Positions 51,348 through 59,765 of a stretch of DNA of 64,000 nucleotides are shown in pieces. Each line of letters opens with the position of its first letter. The stretch's first letter is position 1. This stretch comes from Sandaracinus sp964481145 (GTDB lineage: Bacteria; Myxococcota_A; Polyangia; Polyangiales; Sandaracinaceae): NCBI GenBank assembly GCA_964481145.1, contig CAYZTA010000030.1, positions 5,327 to 69,326 on the forward strand, given 5' to 3'. The position numbers and the translations under genes are program-made. The notes below the pieces were generated by a model. That model saw only the letters and a program-made list of their open reading frames with translations. It did no database searches and had not been told where the DNA came from.

Positions 51348-54300
51348 ATGAAACGCCTTGGCTCACTGGGTCGGCCTTTTTTGACCGCTCTATTCGTCTT
51401 CTCCGTATTCGCATGCAGTGGTGGAGGCGGAGGATGCAGTGGCTGCGATGGATGTGCCATCGCGCCGATTCCGGGCGGCTTCCCGATCGCAGAGCGGATC
51501 CCGAACGCGGCGCAAATTCGTCTCTCCGAGAGCGGGATCGAGTTCATCGAGAACAACATTCACACCATCGTCACGACCTTCCTCGATGAAGGCCTCAACT
51601 TCGATATTCCGAGCACCACGGGAGAAGAGCGAGGCGTCAGCTATACCGTTTGCCCCGAGAGCGATTGTCGGGCGCGCGGGCAAATCGAGAATCTCGATAT
51701 CACGACGGCGCCTCCCAACCGCCTCAACGCCCATTTGCGCGTGAGGCTCGACAGTCGCAATCGCGCTGGAGAGCGCGCTTCCATTCCGCTTCACGCGGGC
51801 AGCGCAACCTGCTTCATCGATATCGACACGCAGCGAGGGAGCCGCCCTTACATCGGATTTTCGGCTCCGATCGCGTTCGAGAACGAAACGCGCCCTGCGC
51901 GTGCTGGATACACCCGCTTGAGCATTCGTGACGCCGCGCTCGTCAGCGGCGAAGACATCGAAAATGACGATCTCGAGATCAGCTCTCCGGATTGTGGGAC
52001 TCTGGATTTTGGCTGCTGGCGCGATGCTGCCATCTGCAATGTGGCCAACACGGGATTCGTCAAAAACTTCATCATTGGACAACTCTCGGGTCAGGTCTCG
52101 AGTCTCATCGACGGCTCACTTGGCGAAGCGATGTGCACGACCCACGGCGACTTCGGATGTCCCGAGGGCACGTTCGATCGAGGAAACACGGCCCCCGACG
52201 CGGTCTGCTATTACGAGTCTTCACCCCCCGAATCCGGACCTGACCTTTGTGTTTCCGCGCTGCTCGGAGCCGATGGACGTGGTGATTTGGGAGCGCAGCT
52301 CCTCGGTGGGTTCTCTCCTGGAACGCGCGGAGCGGCTCAGTTCCTTCTGGCGTCCGGCGGCGATGGCGAGGCCGTGCAAAACGGAATGTCGCTCTTCATG
52401 CACGGCGGCTTCATGTCGATGGATCACACGTTCGAATCGTCTCCTGGGCACCATGCATGTGTGCCGCTCGTCGCTCCTCCTGCCCTGCCGAGTGTTCCGC
52501 GCGCCAATGCATTCCGCGGCAACGTCATTCCTGGCACGACGACGAAGACCCATATCGGAGTGGGTATCTCAGAAGACTATCTCAACTACGCGGGTTACGG
52601 GATGTTCGACAGCGGCATGCTCTGCATCGGAGCGGGCACGCGGCTAAGCCAGCAACTCTCGACGGGCCTGGTTTCCGGCATCGTGCCATCGCTCCGCAAC
52701 CTCGCGTTTCCATTGAGCGCAGCGCCCTTGACATTGGCGATTCGTCCCCAGGAACCTCCCCATTTCGAGATCGGCACCGAGGCAGGAACTCCACTCATCG
52801 CGATCACGATGCCTCGGCTCAAGATCGATTGGTATGTGTGGAGCACAGAGCGCTACGTGCGCTTCATGACCTATCAAACCGACTTGACGATTCAACTCGA
52901 TCTCACGATCGAAGGGGGCGAGCTCCTTCCTCGCATTGCAGGCATCAAAGCCGAAAACTCGAGCGTCACCGAGGCCCACCTCGTCACCGAAAACGAGACC
53001 TCGATCGCCAATGCAGTCCAGTCGATTCTGTCCGGTGTGGCGGATGTCGCCGCCGGTTCGATCGATCCGATTGCGTTGCCCGAGATCATGGGCTTCGAAC
53101 TCGAAGTCCCCAACGACGGCGTGCGCGGCGTGACCGACGGAAGCGACCGTTTCCTTGGGATTTTCGCCAATTTGCGGGTGGCGGGCGCCCGTACGCTCGC
53201 AAGCCCAGTCGAGACTCGGCTCGAGCTCTCGGACCTCTCGATCGACCCTTCGAGCATGTCGCTCGAATCATGGGGACAGGGCGAGCGCAATCATGTGTGG
53301 CTCCACATGGGTGCGGAGGGCCCGATTGGGGTCGAATATGAATACAGCTATCGGATCAATCATGGGACTTGGTCCGAATGGACGAGAAGCCCACGGGTAT
53401 TGGTCGATCGCGATGTGCTCTTGCTGCAAGCGAGACATACGATCGAGGCGCGTGCGCGTATCCGCGATCAGGCACGTACCGTGGACCGCACACCAGCGGC
53501 CCGCGAGCTCATCGTCGATGTGATGCCCCCCGATGTGCAGGCGTCTCGAGAAGGACTGCGTACGTTCGTCGTGCAGGCGTCGGATCTCATCTCGCCCGAA
53601 TCAGCGCTCCGCTACCGATTCCGCTTTCCTGATGGCGATTGGAGCGAATGGCAGTCTTCGGCACGAATCGAAACCGACGAGCTCCTGCTCGACGGCGGTG
53701 AGCTCGGAATCGAGGTCATCGACGAAGCAGGCAATGTCGGCCGAGCCGCGTTCCCGCTTGTTCGGGGGGTACCGAATCCCGATGCGAATGGGGGCTGCGC
53801 TTGCAGCGCAGGTCCTGGCGCGGGAACGGCTTCACCTTCCCGATTCGGAATCCTTTTGGGGCTCGTATTGGCCTTCGCCGTCATCCGACGTCGAGGGAGC
53901 GGAGCATTTCTCTCAATCGCTCTGATGGTCTTTTGGACAGCAGGCTGCGAATGCGGCGGACGAATGAGCGTCCCTTGCAACGACTTGTGTTTTCCAGCCG
54001 TTCCGCCATCGACGACCGATGGTGAAATGTGCTGCGAATCCACCAACATGTGCGTCGCCTACGATGTCGATGCGCTGTGTATGTCTGGTTTCACATGTCC
54101 AATCGCCAATCTGGTGCTCGATTCCGCATGTGAGATTTCGTGTGATGAGTGTGTTCGTAAACCCCCTCTCGATCCGGGGATGCTCGCGACCGATCTCGAC
54201 TTGGTGATCACGCGAGACGGTGACACCTACGTCTCTGGCTATAGCCCTGGTGTGCCTCCGAATACGCGGTATGGAGATCTCGTCGTCGGCGACGTCTCAG

Positions 54301-55511
54301 CGACGGGAGAGATCACTTGGGAGATCGTCGACGGATCCCCCACAGGACCTGTCACCAACGATCCGCAAAGCTGGCGCGCAGGCGTGAGCGCTCCAGGAGA
54401 CGATGTTGGCCGTTGGACTTCGATGGCCGATTCTGGAGAGACCCTCTACATCGCGTACTACGACGTGACCCATCGCGCATTGCGCTTGGCCATGGGCGGC
54501 CCAGGCGCATGGACGGTGCAAACAGTGGACGACACGGCGGATTCGGGTCGTTATCCGTCACTCGTGCTCCTCGACGATGGCACGCCCATGATCGCATATC
54601 TGCGCATCGGCGCGGGGAGCGATGGTTCGGGACGGCTCGAGAGCAGTGTGCAGGTCGCGCTCGCACGAAGCGCGACGCCAGCCACCGCGGCTGACTGGAC
54701 GATTCAAGAAGTCGCCAGTTCAGACATGGCGTGTCGACCCGAGTTTTGCGACGACGCCGCTCAAGTCTGTCTGAAGAGTGGCTCTTGCGTCGTTCCGACG
54801 ACCGACTGCGCCGCACCATGCGATTCTGATGAAGCCTGTGTTCTCGGCGCATGCGTCGGCAGGCTCGAGACCGGACACGTCGATGATTTGCTGCCGGCGT
54901 ATGGGCTTTATATCAATCTCGCCCGAACGACCACGGGACTGGCCCTCATCTACTATGACCGAGGACGCGGCAACTTGTGGGGTGCCGAGCTACCGAGCCT
55001 GGACGGAGTGTGGGGCACACCATTGTTGATCGATGGATATGCGCTGAACCAGCCCGAACACGGCGACAGTGGACTCGGCGCCTCGCTCTTCATCGACCCT
55101 TCAGGAAGATGGCACGTGGCGTACGTCGATGGCACCGAGGAAGCGCTGCGATACGTCTCGATCTCGAGCGGCGTGGTCGGAACTCCAGAAACCGTGGATC
55201 GTGGAGAAACCGACGGCACTGCACCGCATTCCGATACGCGCCACATGGTCGGCGATGATGCGTCGATCGTCGTCACCGATGGGGGAGAAATTCGCATCGT
55301 GTATCAGGACGCGACCTCTCAACGATTGATGCTCGCACGCCGCCCTTCGAGCGGCGGATCATGGGCCATTTCAGTGCTCGACAGGGAGGATGCCACCGGC
55401 TTCTGGGCCATTCAGAAGCTCGTCGGCACGACCTCACACATCGCCACATTCTGGCGGCGTGAGTCCCGCACAGGCTCCACCAACGGAGTCCGGGTTCTCA
55501 CCGTCCCATAA
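51348..55511 (+). CDS. 1387-aa lipoprotein, apparent fusion of a MYXO-CTERM protein and a lipoprotein
   Basis: The chain opens with a lipoprotein signal (LFVFSVFAC, Cys 23; GAGGT 7 bases before ATG 51348). Residues 25-800 look like one unknown protein whose first part (NAAQIRLSESGIEFIENNIHTIVTTFLDEG) resembles a BPI/TULIP-like lipid-binding fold. At residues about 814-850 stands a MYXO-CTERM signal: GGCACSAGPGAGTASPSRFG, a TM helix, then RRR. This normally ends a protein, but the frame runs on into a second lipoprotein signal (GAFLSIALMVFWTAGC, Cys 867). A Cys-rich stretch and a propeller-like C-terminal half follow (GLYINLARTTTGLALIYYD, DPSGRWHVAYVDGT). So two genes appear joined, by real fusion or by a lost stop in the assembly. 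Confidence 0.7.
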   Translation: MKRLGSLGRPFLTALFVFSVFACSGGGGGCSGCDGCAIAPIPGGFPIAERIPNAAQIRLSESGIEFIENNIHTIVTTFLDEGLNFDIPSTTGEERGVSYTVCPESDCRARGQIENLDITTAPPNRLNAHLRVRLDSRNRAGERASIPLHAGSATCFIDIDTQRGSRPYIGFSAPIAFENETRPARAGYTRLSIRDAALVSGEDIENDDLEISSPDCGTLDFGCWRDAAICNVANTGFVKNFIIGQLSGQVSSLIDGSLGEAMCTTHGDFGCPEGTFDRGNTAPDAVCYYESSPPESGPDLCVSALLGADGRGDLGAQLLGGFSPGTRGAAQFLLASGGDGEAVQNGMSLFMHGGFMSMDHTFESSPGHHACVPLVAPPALPSVPRANAFRGNVIPGTTTKTHIGVGISEDYLNYAGYGMFDSGMLCIGAGTRLSQQLSTGLVSGIVPSLRNLAFPLSAAPLTLAIRPQEPPHFEIGTEAGTPLIAITMPRLKIDWYVWSTERYVRFMTYQTDLTIQLDLTIEGGELLPRIAGIKAENSSVTEAHLVTENETSIANAVQSILSGVADVAAGSIDPIALPEIMGFELEVPNDGVRGVTDGSDRFLGIFANLRVAGARTLASPVETRLELSDLSIDPSSMSLESWGQGERNHVWLHMGAEGPIGVEYEYSYRINHGTWSEWTRSPRVLVDRDVLLLQARHTIEARARIRDQARTVDRTPAARELIVDVMPPDVQASREGLRTFVVQASDLISPESALRYRFRFPDGDWSEWQSSARIETDELLLDGGELGIEVIDEAGNVGRAAFPLVRGVPNPDANGGCACSAGPGAGTASPSRFGILLGLVLAFAVIRRRGSGAFLSIALMVFWTAGCECGGRMSVPCNDLCFPAVPPSTTDGEMCCESTNMCVAYDVDALCMSGFTCPIANLVLDSACEISCDECVRKPPLDPGMLATDLDLVITRDGDTYVSGYSPGVPPNTRYGDLVVGDVSATGEITWEIVDGSPTGPVTNDPQSWRAGVSAPGDDVGRWTSMADSGETLYIAYYDVTHRALRLAMGGPGAWTVQTVDDTADSGRYPSLVLLDDGTPMIAYLRIGAGSDGSGRLESSVQVALARSATPATAADWTIQEVASSDMACRPEFCDDAAQVCLKSGSCVVPTTDCAAPCDSDEACVLGACVGRLETGHVDDLLPAYGLYINLARTTTGLALIYYDRGRGNLWGAELPSLDGVWGTPLLIDGYALNQPEHGDSGLGASLFIDPSGRWHVAYVDGTEEALRYVSISSGVVGTPETVDRGETDGTAPHSDTRHMVGDDASIVVTDGGEIRIVYQDATSQRLMLARRPSSGGSWAISVLDREDATGFWAIQKLVGTTSHIATFWRRESRTGSTNGVRVLTVP

Positions 55512-55529
55512 TCCGCCGGCTGGTGGGTG

Positions 55530-55781
55530 CTACGCAGCGTTGCGTGAAGACACGGCCGAAACGGCTTCGGTCTCGTTCTCCATGAACACACGTCGCGCGT
55601 CGCCCACGGCTCGCACGAGAGCATCACGGTCGACGAGACCTGCATCCATGAGCGCGCGCATGTAGCCATCGGCATAGCCGTGTGCGCGCATCAGCTTTGC
55701 GTGCGCACCACCTTCGAAGCGCGCGCGCGTCACATCGGCCACCAGCGTCTTCACCCGCTCCACGAGTTCGCTCTTGCCCAT
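55530..55781 (-). CDS. conserved-looking small hypothetical protein
   Basis: An 83-residue, probably all-helical cytosolic protein: MGKSELVERVKTLVADVTRARFEGGAHAKLMRAHGYADGYMRALMDAGLVDRDALVRAVGDARRVFMENE (quoted in part: ERVKTLVADVTRARFEGG). It is reminiscent of short myxobacterial helical-bundle proteins but I know no family name. Regular alternation of charged and hydrophobic residues and good codon usage favour a real gene. It stops 18 bases after the end of the large lipoprotein gene on the other strand and lies before a bidirectional terminator. Confidence 0.6.
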   Translation of the reverse strand: MGKSELVERVKTLVADVTRARFEGGAHAKLMRAHGYADGYMRALMDAGLVDRDALVRAVGDARRVFMENETEAVSAVSSRNAA

Positions 55782-55850
55782 TGCTATCCCTCGTTCGCTA
55801 AGGAGCTCTTGCTCCGCTCACGATGGATGCATGACGACGGATCGAGCGTC

Positions 55851-55887
55851 AAAAAAAGCGAGCTCTTGTCGAGCTTGTCGTTTTTTT
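55851..55887. terminator. bidirectional intrinsic terminator
   Basis: A7 (55851-55857), then a stem CGAGCTC...GAGCTTG (one G-T pair, loop TTGTC), then T7 (55881-55887). The A and T runs make it a rho-independent terminator in both directions. On the minus strand it would end the ligase operon transcript about 200 bases past the stop at 56091. Confidence 0.85.
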
Positions 55888-55921
55888 GCAGACGATCTCG
55901 TGATTGCTCACTCTGCTTTGT

Positions 55922-56083
55922 ATGCCGTCACCCGAATTTCCGAAATCCATCGTCATTCTTGCGCTCGCTGAGTTCGAATCGCGTCGGAGTGAACAGGAAC
56001 GACGCTGCGATCCGCGGCGCGCCGCGCTCGGCGATCGTCGTCTCCATGCGATGCGGGTGCTCCCAGCACTTTTGCGAGGTTGA
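55922..56083 (+). CDS. possible 53-aa protein
   Basis: Below usual length cut-offs. ATG 55922 to TGA 56083 encodes a highly charged peptide (MPSPEFPKSIVILALAEFES then RRSEQERRCDPRRAALGDRR). It ends 7 bases before the ligase stop on the other strand. No ribosome site. Amino-acid composition looks more protein-like than most short ORFs here, with clear helix pattern, but there is no independent support. Confidence 0.3.
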   Translation: MPSPEFPKSIVILALAEFESRRSEQERRCDPRRAALGDRRLHAMRVLPALLRG

Positions 56084-56090
56084 GAAGCCG

Positions 56091-57572
56091 TCAAGAGCCG
56101 ACTGCTCTGCCTTTTCGCCCTTGCTCCACCTCAGCCCAACCGCGCTTGACGTTGTCCGCGACCCACGACGCAACGAGCGCGTCGGCGCCGGGCTCGGTCG
56201 CGGCCGTTCGCAATGAGGTCTGGAGCGGCTCTTTTCGTCCGTGCGAATAATCGGTGAAGAACACCACGAAGGGCGGATGGGTGCCTTCGTGCTCCTTGTG
56301 CGTCTTGACGACGACGTACTTGCGGACTTGAACCAACCCCTTGGTTTCTTTGGTAAACACCCCCCGACGCACGATCTCCGCCGAGGCTCGTCGTGTCGAA
56401 GGCGTCGCTTCCTCCGTGCTCCCATCGAGATAGGCTGAGATCTGCGCCATACCGACCGAACCGAGATCGACCGTCTTGTCGGTGCGCTCGCGCAAGAACA
56501 CAGGGTGCAACAGCACCGTCGTGCGCGTCTCACCGAGGGCCTTCCACCCCGCAGTCGGATCCCAAGACAGCGACATTCTCCGAATCGGAACATCCCAACC
56601 GTCACTCGCGAGAAAGTCCGAAACGCGCACCTCGACCACGATCTTTGGTTCAACGAAACGGCACAACGTGCCTTCGCGGTTGGCCAGCCGAAAGCTGCTC
56701 TTGGATTCGATGGCGCTGAGGCGCGCGTGCCAGCGCATGCGATCTTCATCAGAAAAACCATTGCCCACAGAGCCCACGAGCTGAAACGAACCATCCTCGC
56801 GAACGAGGCCGACTTGAAGCTCGCGCACCTGCTTTCCTTGCTCAGTCATGCGCTCGCCGAACGCGAGGACGACGAGATCGAGCGTCGTGGTGGGTTTGAT
56901 TTTGTACGTAAGCCCACGTTCGCTGCGCGCGACCACCCCCTCGTACTTGTCCGATACGACCCACTCGCGATAGCGCCGCGAGACAAGAGTGGGTTCACCC
57001 CGCTGGGTATGCACGACCGTGCATCGCGCTCCGACTTCCTCCCCCAGGAGCGCGAGCAAGCGCTCGTGGCGATCTTCGTAACTCCTGAAGAGTGCATCCT
57101 GATGTTCGTCCAGGACGAGATCAAAAGCGTGAAAGGAAAGCGCTGTTTCGAGCTTTCCGTCGCTCATCGCCGTGCCCACGTGATGGCTTCGAGAGCGCTC
57201 GCTCCCGAGATTGGCCACGAGCTCACCCGCGATGACGAGCGAGCTCACCCCCTCGAGCCGCTCGAGGACTCCATCCAAACAAGAAATGCCATGCAGCACA
57301 CGCCCGTTGTATGCGACGAGCGCGATGTCTCGTTCCTTCTTGACGAGGAACCAAAGCTCGCCATCGAGCTTCGGCGAAAAGAAGAGGGCTTCACCAGGCA
57401 GCGCTCGTTCGATGAGCTCTGGCTCGATCACCCGATAGCGTTTCGCGACCTGTCGCTTGTAGCGTATGAGCTGCTGAAGCAGCTCTTGATCCAAGAGCGC
57501 GCCAACACCTGCTTTTCGCCCTTTTCCGTACGTCTCACTCGCAAGCGCCCACGACGAAATGTCCCCGCTCAT
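56091..57572 (-). CDS. ATP-dependent DNA ligase-like protein
   Basis: A 493-residue protein with a nucleotidyltransferase core: motif I SPKLDGELWF (Lys 68 forms ligase-AMP), motif Ia/III region AYNGRVLHGISCLDGVL and SFHAFDLV, motif IV DKYEGVVARSERG, motif V TYKIKPTTTLDL, then an OB-like part (LQVGLVREDGSF). The last ~190 residues are additional. It starts with a short N-terminal helix instead of a DNA-binding domain. It is coupled by an ATGA overlap to the upstream unknown gene, and the three-gene operon ends in a strong terminator. DNA rather than RNA ligase is suggested by EGVV and KIKP, but this is not certain. Confidence 0.8.
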   Translation of the reverse strand: MSGDISSWALASETYGKGRKAGVGALLDQELLQQLIRYKRQVAKRYRVIEPELIERALPGEALFFSPKLDGELWFLVKKERDIALVAYNGRVLHGISCLDGVLERLEGVSSLVIAGELVANLGSERSRSHHVGTAMSDGKLETALSFHAFDLVLDEHQDALFRSYEDRHERLLALLGEEVGARCTVVHTQRGEPTLVSRRYREWVVSDKYEGVVARSERGLTYKIKPTTTLDLVVLAFGERMTEQGKQVRELQVGLVREDGSFQLVGSVGNGFSDEDRMRWHARLSAIESKSSFRLANREGTLCRFVEPKIVVEVRVSDFLASDGWDVPIRRMSLSWDPTAGWKALGETRTTVLLHPVFLRERTDKTVDLGSVGMAQISAYLDGSTEEATPSTRRASAEIVRRGVFTKETKGLVQVRKYVVVKTHKEHEGTHPPFVVFFTDYSHGRKEPLQTSLRTAATEPGADALVASWVADNVKRGWAEVEQGRKGRAVGS

Positions 57573-58297
57573 TCTGGCCCCGCATTTGATTGCGTCACCC
57601 CACGCAATTCGAGATTCGATAGGTGAAGAACGAGGCGATATCGTTCACCGTCCACACGCCCTTCGAGGAACCCCCGAAAGGGCGCGCCGTTGGTCTGAAA
57701 CACAAGCGGGAGCTGAGACTTCGCACCCGCTCCGACCATGAGGAGCTTGCCTTCGCGTTCGAGATGGCTCGCCATCTCGTAGAGGAAATCGAATGTGAGC
57801 CCATTCGTGTGACGCAGCTGAACTTTACGCACGAACGCAAACCGACGGACCACATGATCCGTCGCCATCAAACGCCCCGACCACAAGAGCGGCGGCAATT
57901 CCTCACCGACGGTCGCTTCCACATCGACGAACTCTGTACGACTCTTTTCGGTTCCGTCCGGCCCCGTGACGACCTGAAGCGCGCGGGCGGTGTAAAGCAC
58001 GTTGCCTTTGGGATCCACCCAGACACGCGTGGCGTGCTCGAGACGTCGTCCAACTTGTTCGATATCGATCTCTGGATCAGATTCGATGAGCGCCTTGGCC
58101 AGCTCTCCAGGCTCTTTGAAGCTCGCGCTCAACGTTTCGAAGGCGCTCTTGTCCGTGGTCTTGATGAGTCGCTCGAGCTTGAGAGAGAGGCCGCTCTCGC
58201 GATGCCGAAAGCGTATGGCGGACTTGCGGTTCGGAGAAACCAGCTCGACCTGCGCGTCGCGCATCTTGGCATCGGCGATGGATATCAGTCTCGACAT
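57569..58297 (-). CDS. hypothetical protein, middle gene of ligase operon
   Basis: A 242-residue cytosolic protein without a recognised family. It begins MSRLISIADAKMRDAQVELVSPNRKSAIRF and contains LSLKLERLIKTTDKSAFETLSASFKEP, EHATRVWVDPKGNVLYTARALQVV, FAFVRKVQLRHTNGLTFDFLYEMASHL and RVDGERYRLVLHLSNLELRGV. The second half is beta-rich and ends with the start of the ligase gene (ATGA overlap). It follows the 203-residue gene by 6 bases. Likely co-produced with the ligase and possibly a DNA-end or nucleic-acid processing factor; I have no evidence for a specific activity. Confidence 0.6.
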   Translation of the reverse strand: MSRLISIADAKMRDAQVELVSPNRKSAIRFRHRESGLSLKLERLIKTTDKSAFETLSASFKEPGELAKALIESDPEIDIEQVGRRLEHATRVWVDPKGNVLYTARALQVVTGPDGTEKSRTEFVDVEATVGEELPPLLWSGRLMATDHVVRRFAFVRKVQLRHTNGLTFDFLYEMASHLEREGKLLMVGAGAKSQLPLVFQTNGAPFRGFLEGRVDGERYRLVLHLSNLELRGVTQSNAGPE

Positions 58298-58303
58298 GGA
58301 TCC

Positions 58304-58915
58304 TCACATCATCGAGAAATCGAGATCTTCAAGGAGCGCATCGTCCTCCTCGAGCCCGGTCTCGATCGATTTCGAAGGCGCCGCGCGCTCCAGGAATCCG
58401 AACGCTGCATCGCGACCGATCAAAGCGAACACTCCTTGATCGTTCTGAAGCACGAACATCGTGTCATGCTCCAGACCTTCGCGATAACGGAAGGGCAGCT
58501 CGATGATGCTGCCGGCTTCGAGTTCCGCTGCGAGGCGCACGCCCAGGGATTCCGGCGTGAGCTGATAAACCGCCGAGACCTCGTGATCGAGCACGCGACT
58601 CGGCGTAGCGATGTAACCATCTTGCGGGACGCCCAGCGTGGACGGGAAGAGCTCGAGCGCTTGGCCCGAGGCATCCACGGCGACGCGTTCATCTTGCTCG
58701 ACAGACGCCCCGTGCTCGTCGACCCACACGTGCGACGTCCCGCCCCCCATCACGAGCGCGGTTCCGTCTGCCGTGAGCCAGCCCGCCGAACATTCGCCGT
58801 CCTGCTCGTCCACCACCACACGACGCTTTTTTCCGTAGAGCTTCTCGCGATCCACTTTCACGAAGCCGAACGCGCTCTCTTCGCCCTCACGCCTGATCAA
58901 AATCTGTCGCGCCAC
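58304..58915 (-). CDS. hypothetical protein, first gene of ligase operon
   Basis: A 203-residue cytosolic protein. It begins MARQILIRREGEESAFGFVKVDREKLYGKKRRVVVDEQDGECSAGWL (quoted in part: KLYGKKRRVVVDEQDGECS) and continues with repeated small beta-elements containing Gly and Asp (GTALVMGGGTSHVWVDEHG, FALIGRDAAFGFLE). The C-terminus is acidic (EEDDALLEDLDFSMM). I recall similar proteins near ATP-dependent ligases but cannot name the family. It is 6 bases upstream of the 242-residue gene. The first gene of the operon, with no clear promoter found in the 18-base gap to the Asp-rich lipoprotein stop. Confidence 0.6.
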   Translation of the reverse strand: MARQILIRREGEESAFGFVKVDREKLYGKKRRVVVDEQDGECSAGWLTADGTALVMGGGTSHVWVDEHGASVEQDERVAVDASGQALELFPSTLGVPQDGYIATPSRVLDHEVSAVYQLTPESLGVRLAAELEAGSIIELPFRYREGLEHDTMFVLQNDQGVFALIGRDAAFGFLERAAPSKSIETGLEEDDALLEDLDFSMM

Positions 58916-58933
58916 CCTCGTCTCCGCATTGCA

Positions 58934-59719
58934 TCAAAGCGGCGTGCAATCCACATCGCACGCCACGCCATCAGGCGGATCACATTCTTCGACCCCTTCG
59001 AGCACGTCTCCATCGCCGCAAAAGGGTCCCATGAGCGAGAGCTCGGCTTCGCAGGTTGCATCACAGTGCGTGCAGCTCGCCATTCCATAAGGACATTCGG
59101 TTTCGGTCGTCGTGTTGCCGTCATCACACGCCTCTTCACCGGCCTCGATCATCGAGTCGCCGCAGATCGGGCCAACGAGCGTCAACGTGGTCGAACACGT
59201 CGCGTCGCATCGAGTGCAATTGGCCATGCCGTACGGACACGCCGTCTCAGTGACTTCGTTTCCGTCGTCACACACTTCAGTTCCTTCGATCGTTCCATTG
59301 CCGCACTCCATACGGATGCCAGCATCGCGGCCCGCATCGACCGTCATGCCGGCGTCATGCACACCGGCGTCTTCCATCCCCCCATCCGACATGCTCGCAT
59401 CGCTCGGCATCGCGGCATCGCTCGCCCCAGCGTCGATCATGCCAGCGTCGATCATGCCAGCATCGATCATTCCCGCGTCGATCACAGCCGCATCCATGAC
59501 GCCTGCATCCGCCACACCGGCGTCATCGACAGCCGCATCCTCTTCTATCGCAGCATCCTCCCCCATCGCCGCATCCGTCATTCCGGCGTCGGAGAGACTC
59601 GCGTCCATGGTGCCGATTCGACTGCGATCGAAGTCAACGATCAACTGGCAGCCAGAACAAACAAGGATGCCGACGACACCACTCGCCACTCTGTTCATCG
59701 ATCCACGAAATGAAAACAT
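58934..59719 (-). CDS. Asp/Ala-repeat lipoprotein with Cys-rich DUF4215-like repeats
   Basis: A 261-residue predicted lipoprotein (VVGILVCSGC, Cys 24). It has a spacer of D-A-G units (MIDAGMIDAGMIDAG, SDAAMPSDASMSDG) and two Cys-rich units of the type CGNGTIEGTEVCDDGNEVTETACPYGMANCTRC plus a third shorter one; this is the DUF4215 / Myxo-disulfide repeat layout. ATG 59719 is preceded by AGAGGA 7 bases upstream. Such proteins are common on myxobacterial surfaces. It is followed (minus direction) by the ligase operon, separated by only 18 bases from its first start, and preceded by the PEGA gene. Confidence 0.75.
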   Translation of the reverse strand: MFSFRGSMNRVASGVVGILVCSGCQLIVDFDRSRIGTMDASLSDAGMTDAAMGEDAAIEEDAAVDDAGVADAGVMDAAVIDAGMIDAGMIDAGMIDAGASDAAMPSDASMSDGGMEDAGVHDAGMTVDAGRDAGIRMECGNGTIEGTEVCDDGNEVTETACPYGMANCTRCDATCSTTLTLVGPICGDSMIEAGEEACDDGNTTTETECPYGMASCTHCDATCEAELSLMGPFCGDGDVLEGVEECDPPDGVACDVDCTPL

Positions 59720-59765
59720 CACTGCATCCTCTGGCGAACAATCTTGAATGAACAAATACGTCGAC

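Larger units (their letters stand above)
55782..56090. other. 309-bp region with terminator and one possible small ORF
   Basis: Between the small helical gene and the end of the ligase operon. It contains the strong A7/T7 terminator (55851-55887) and a 53-codon plus-strand ORF described separately. Nothing else was recognised. Confidence 0.6.

Noticed and set aside
57623..59713. 696-codon plus-strand ORF
   Set aside because: Antisense to the ligase operon and the Asp-repeat lipoprotein; His/Arg-rich composition typical of shadow frames.
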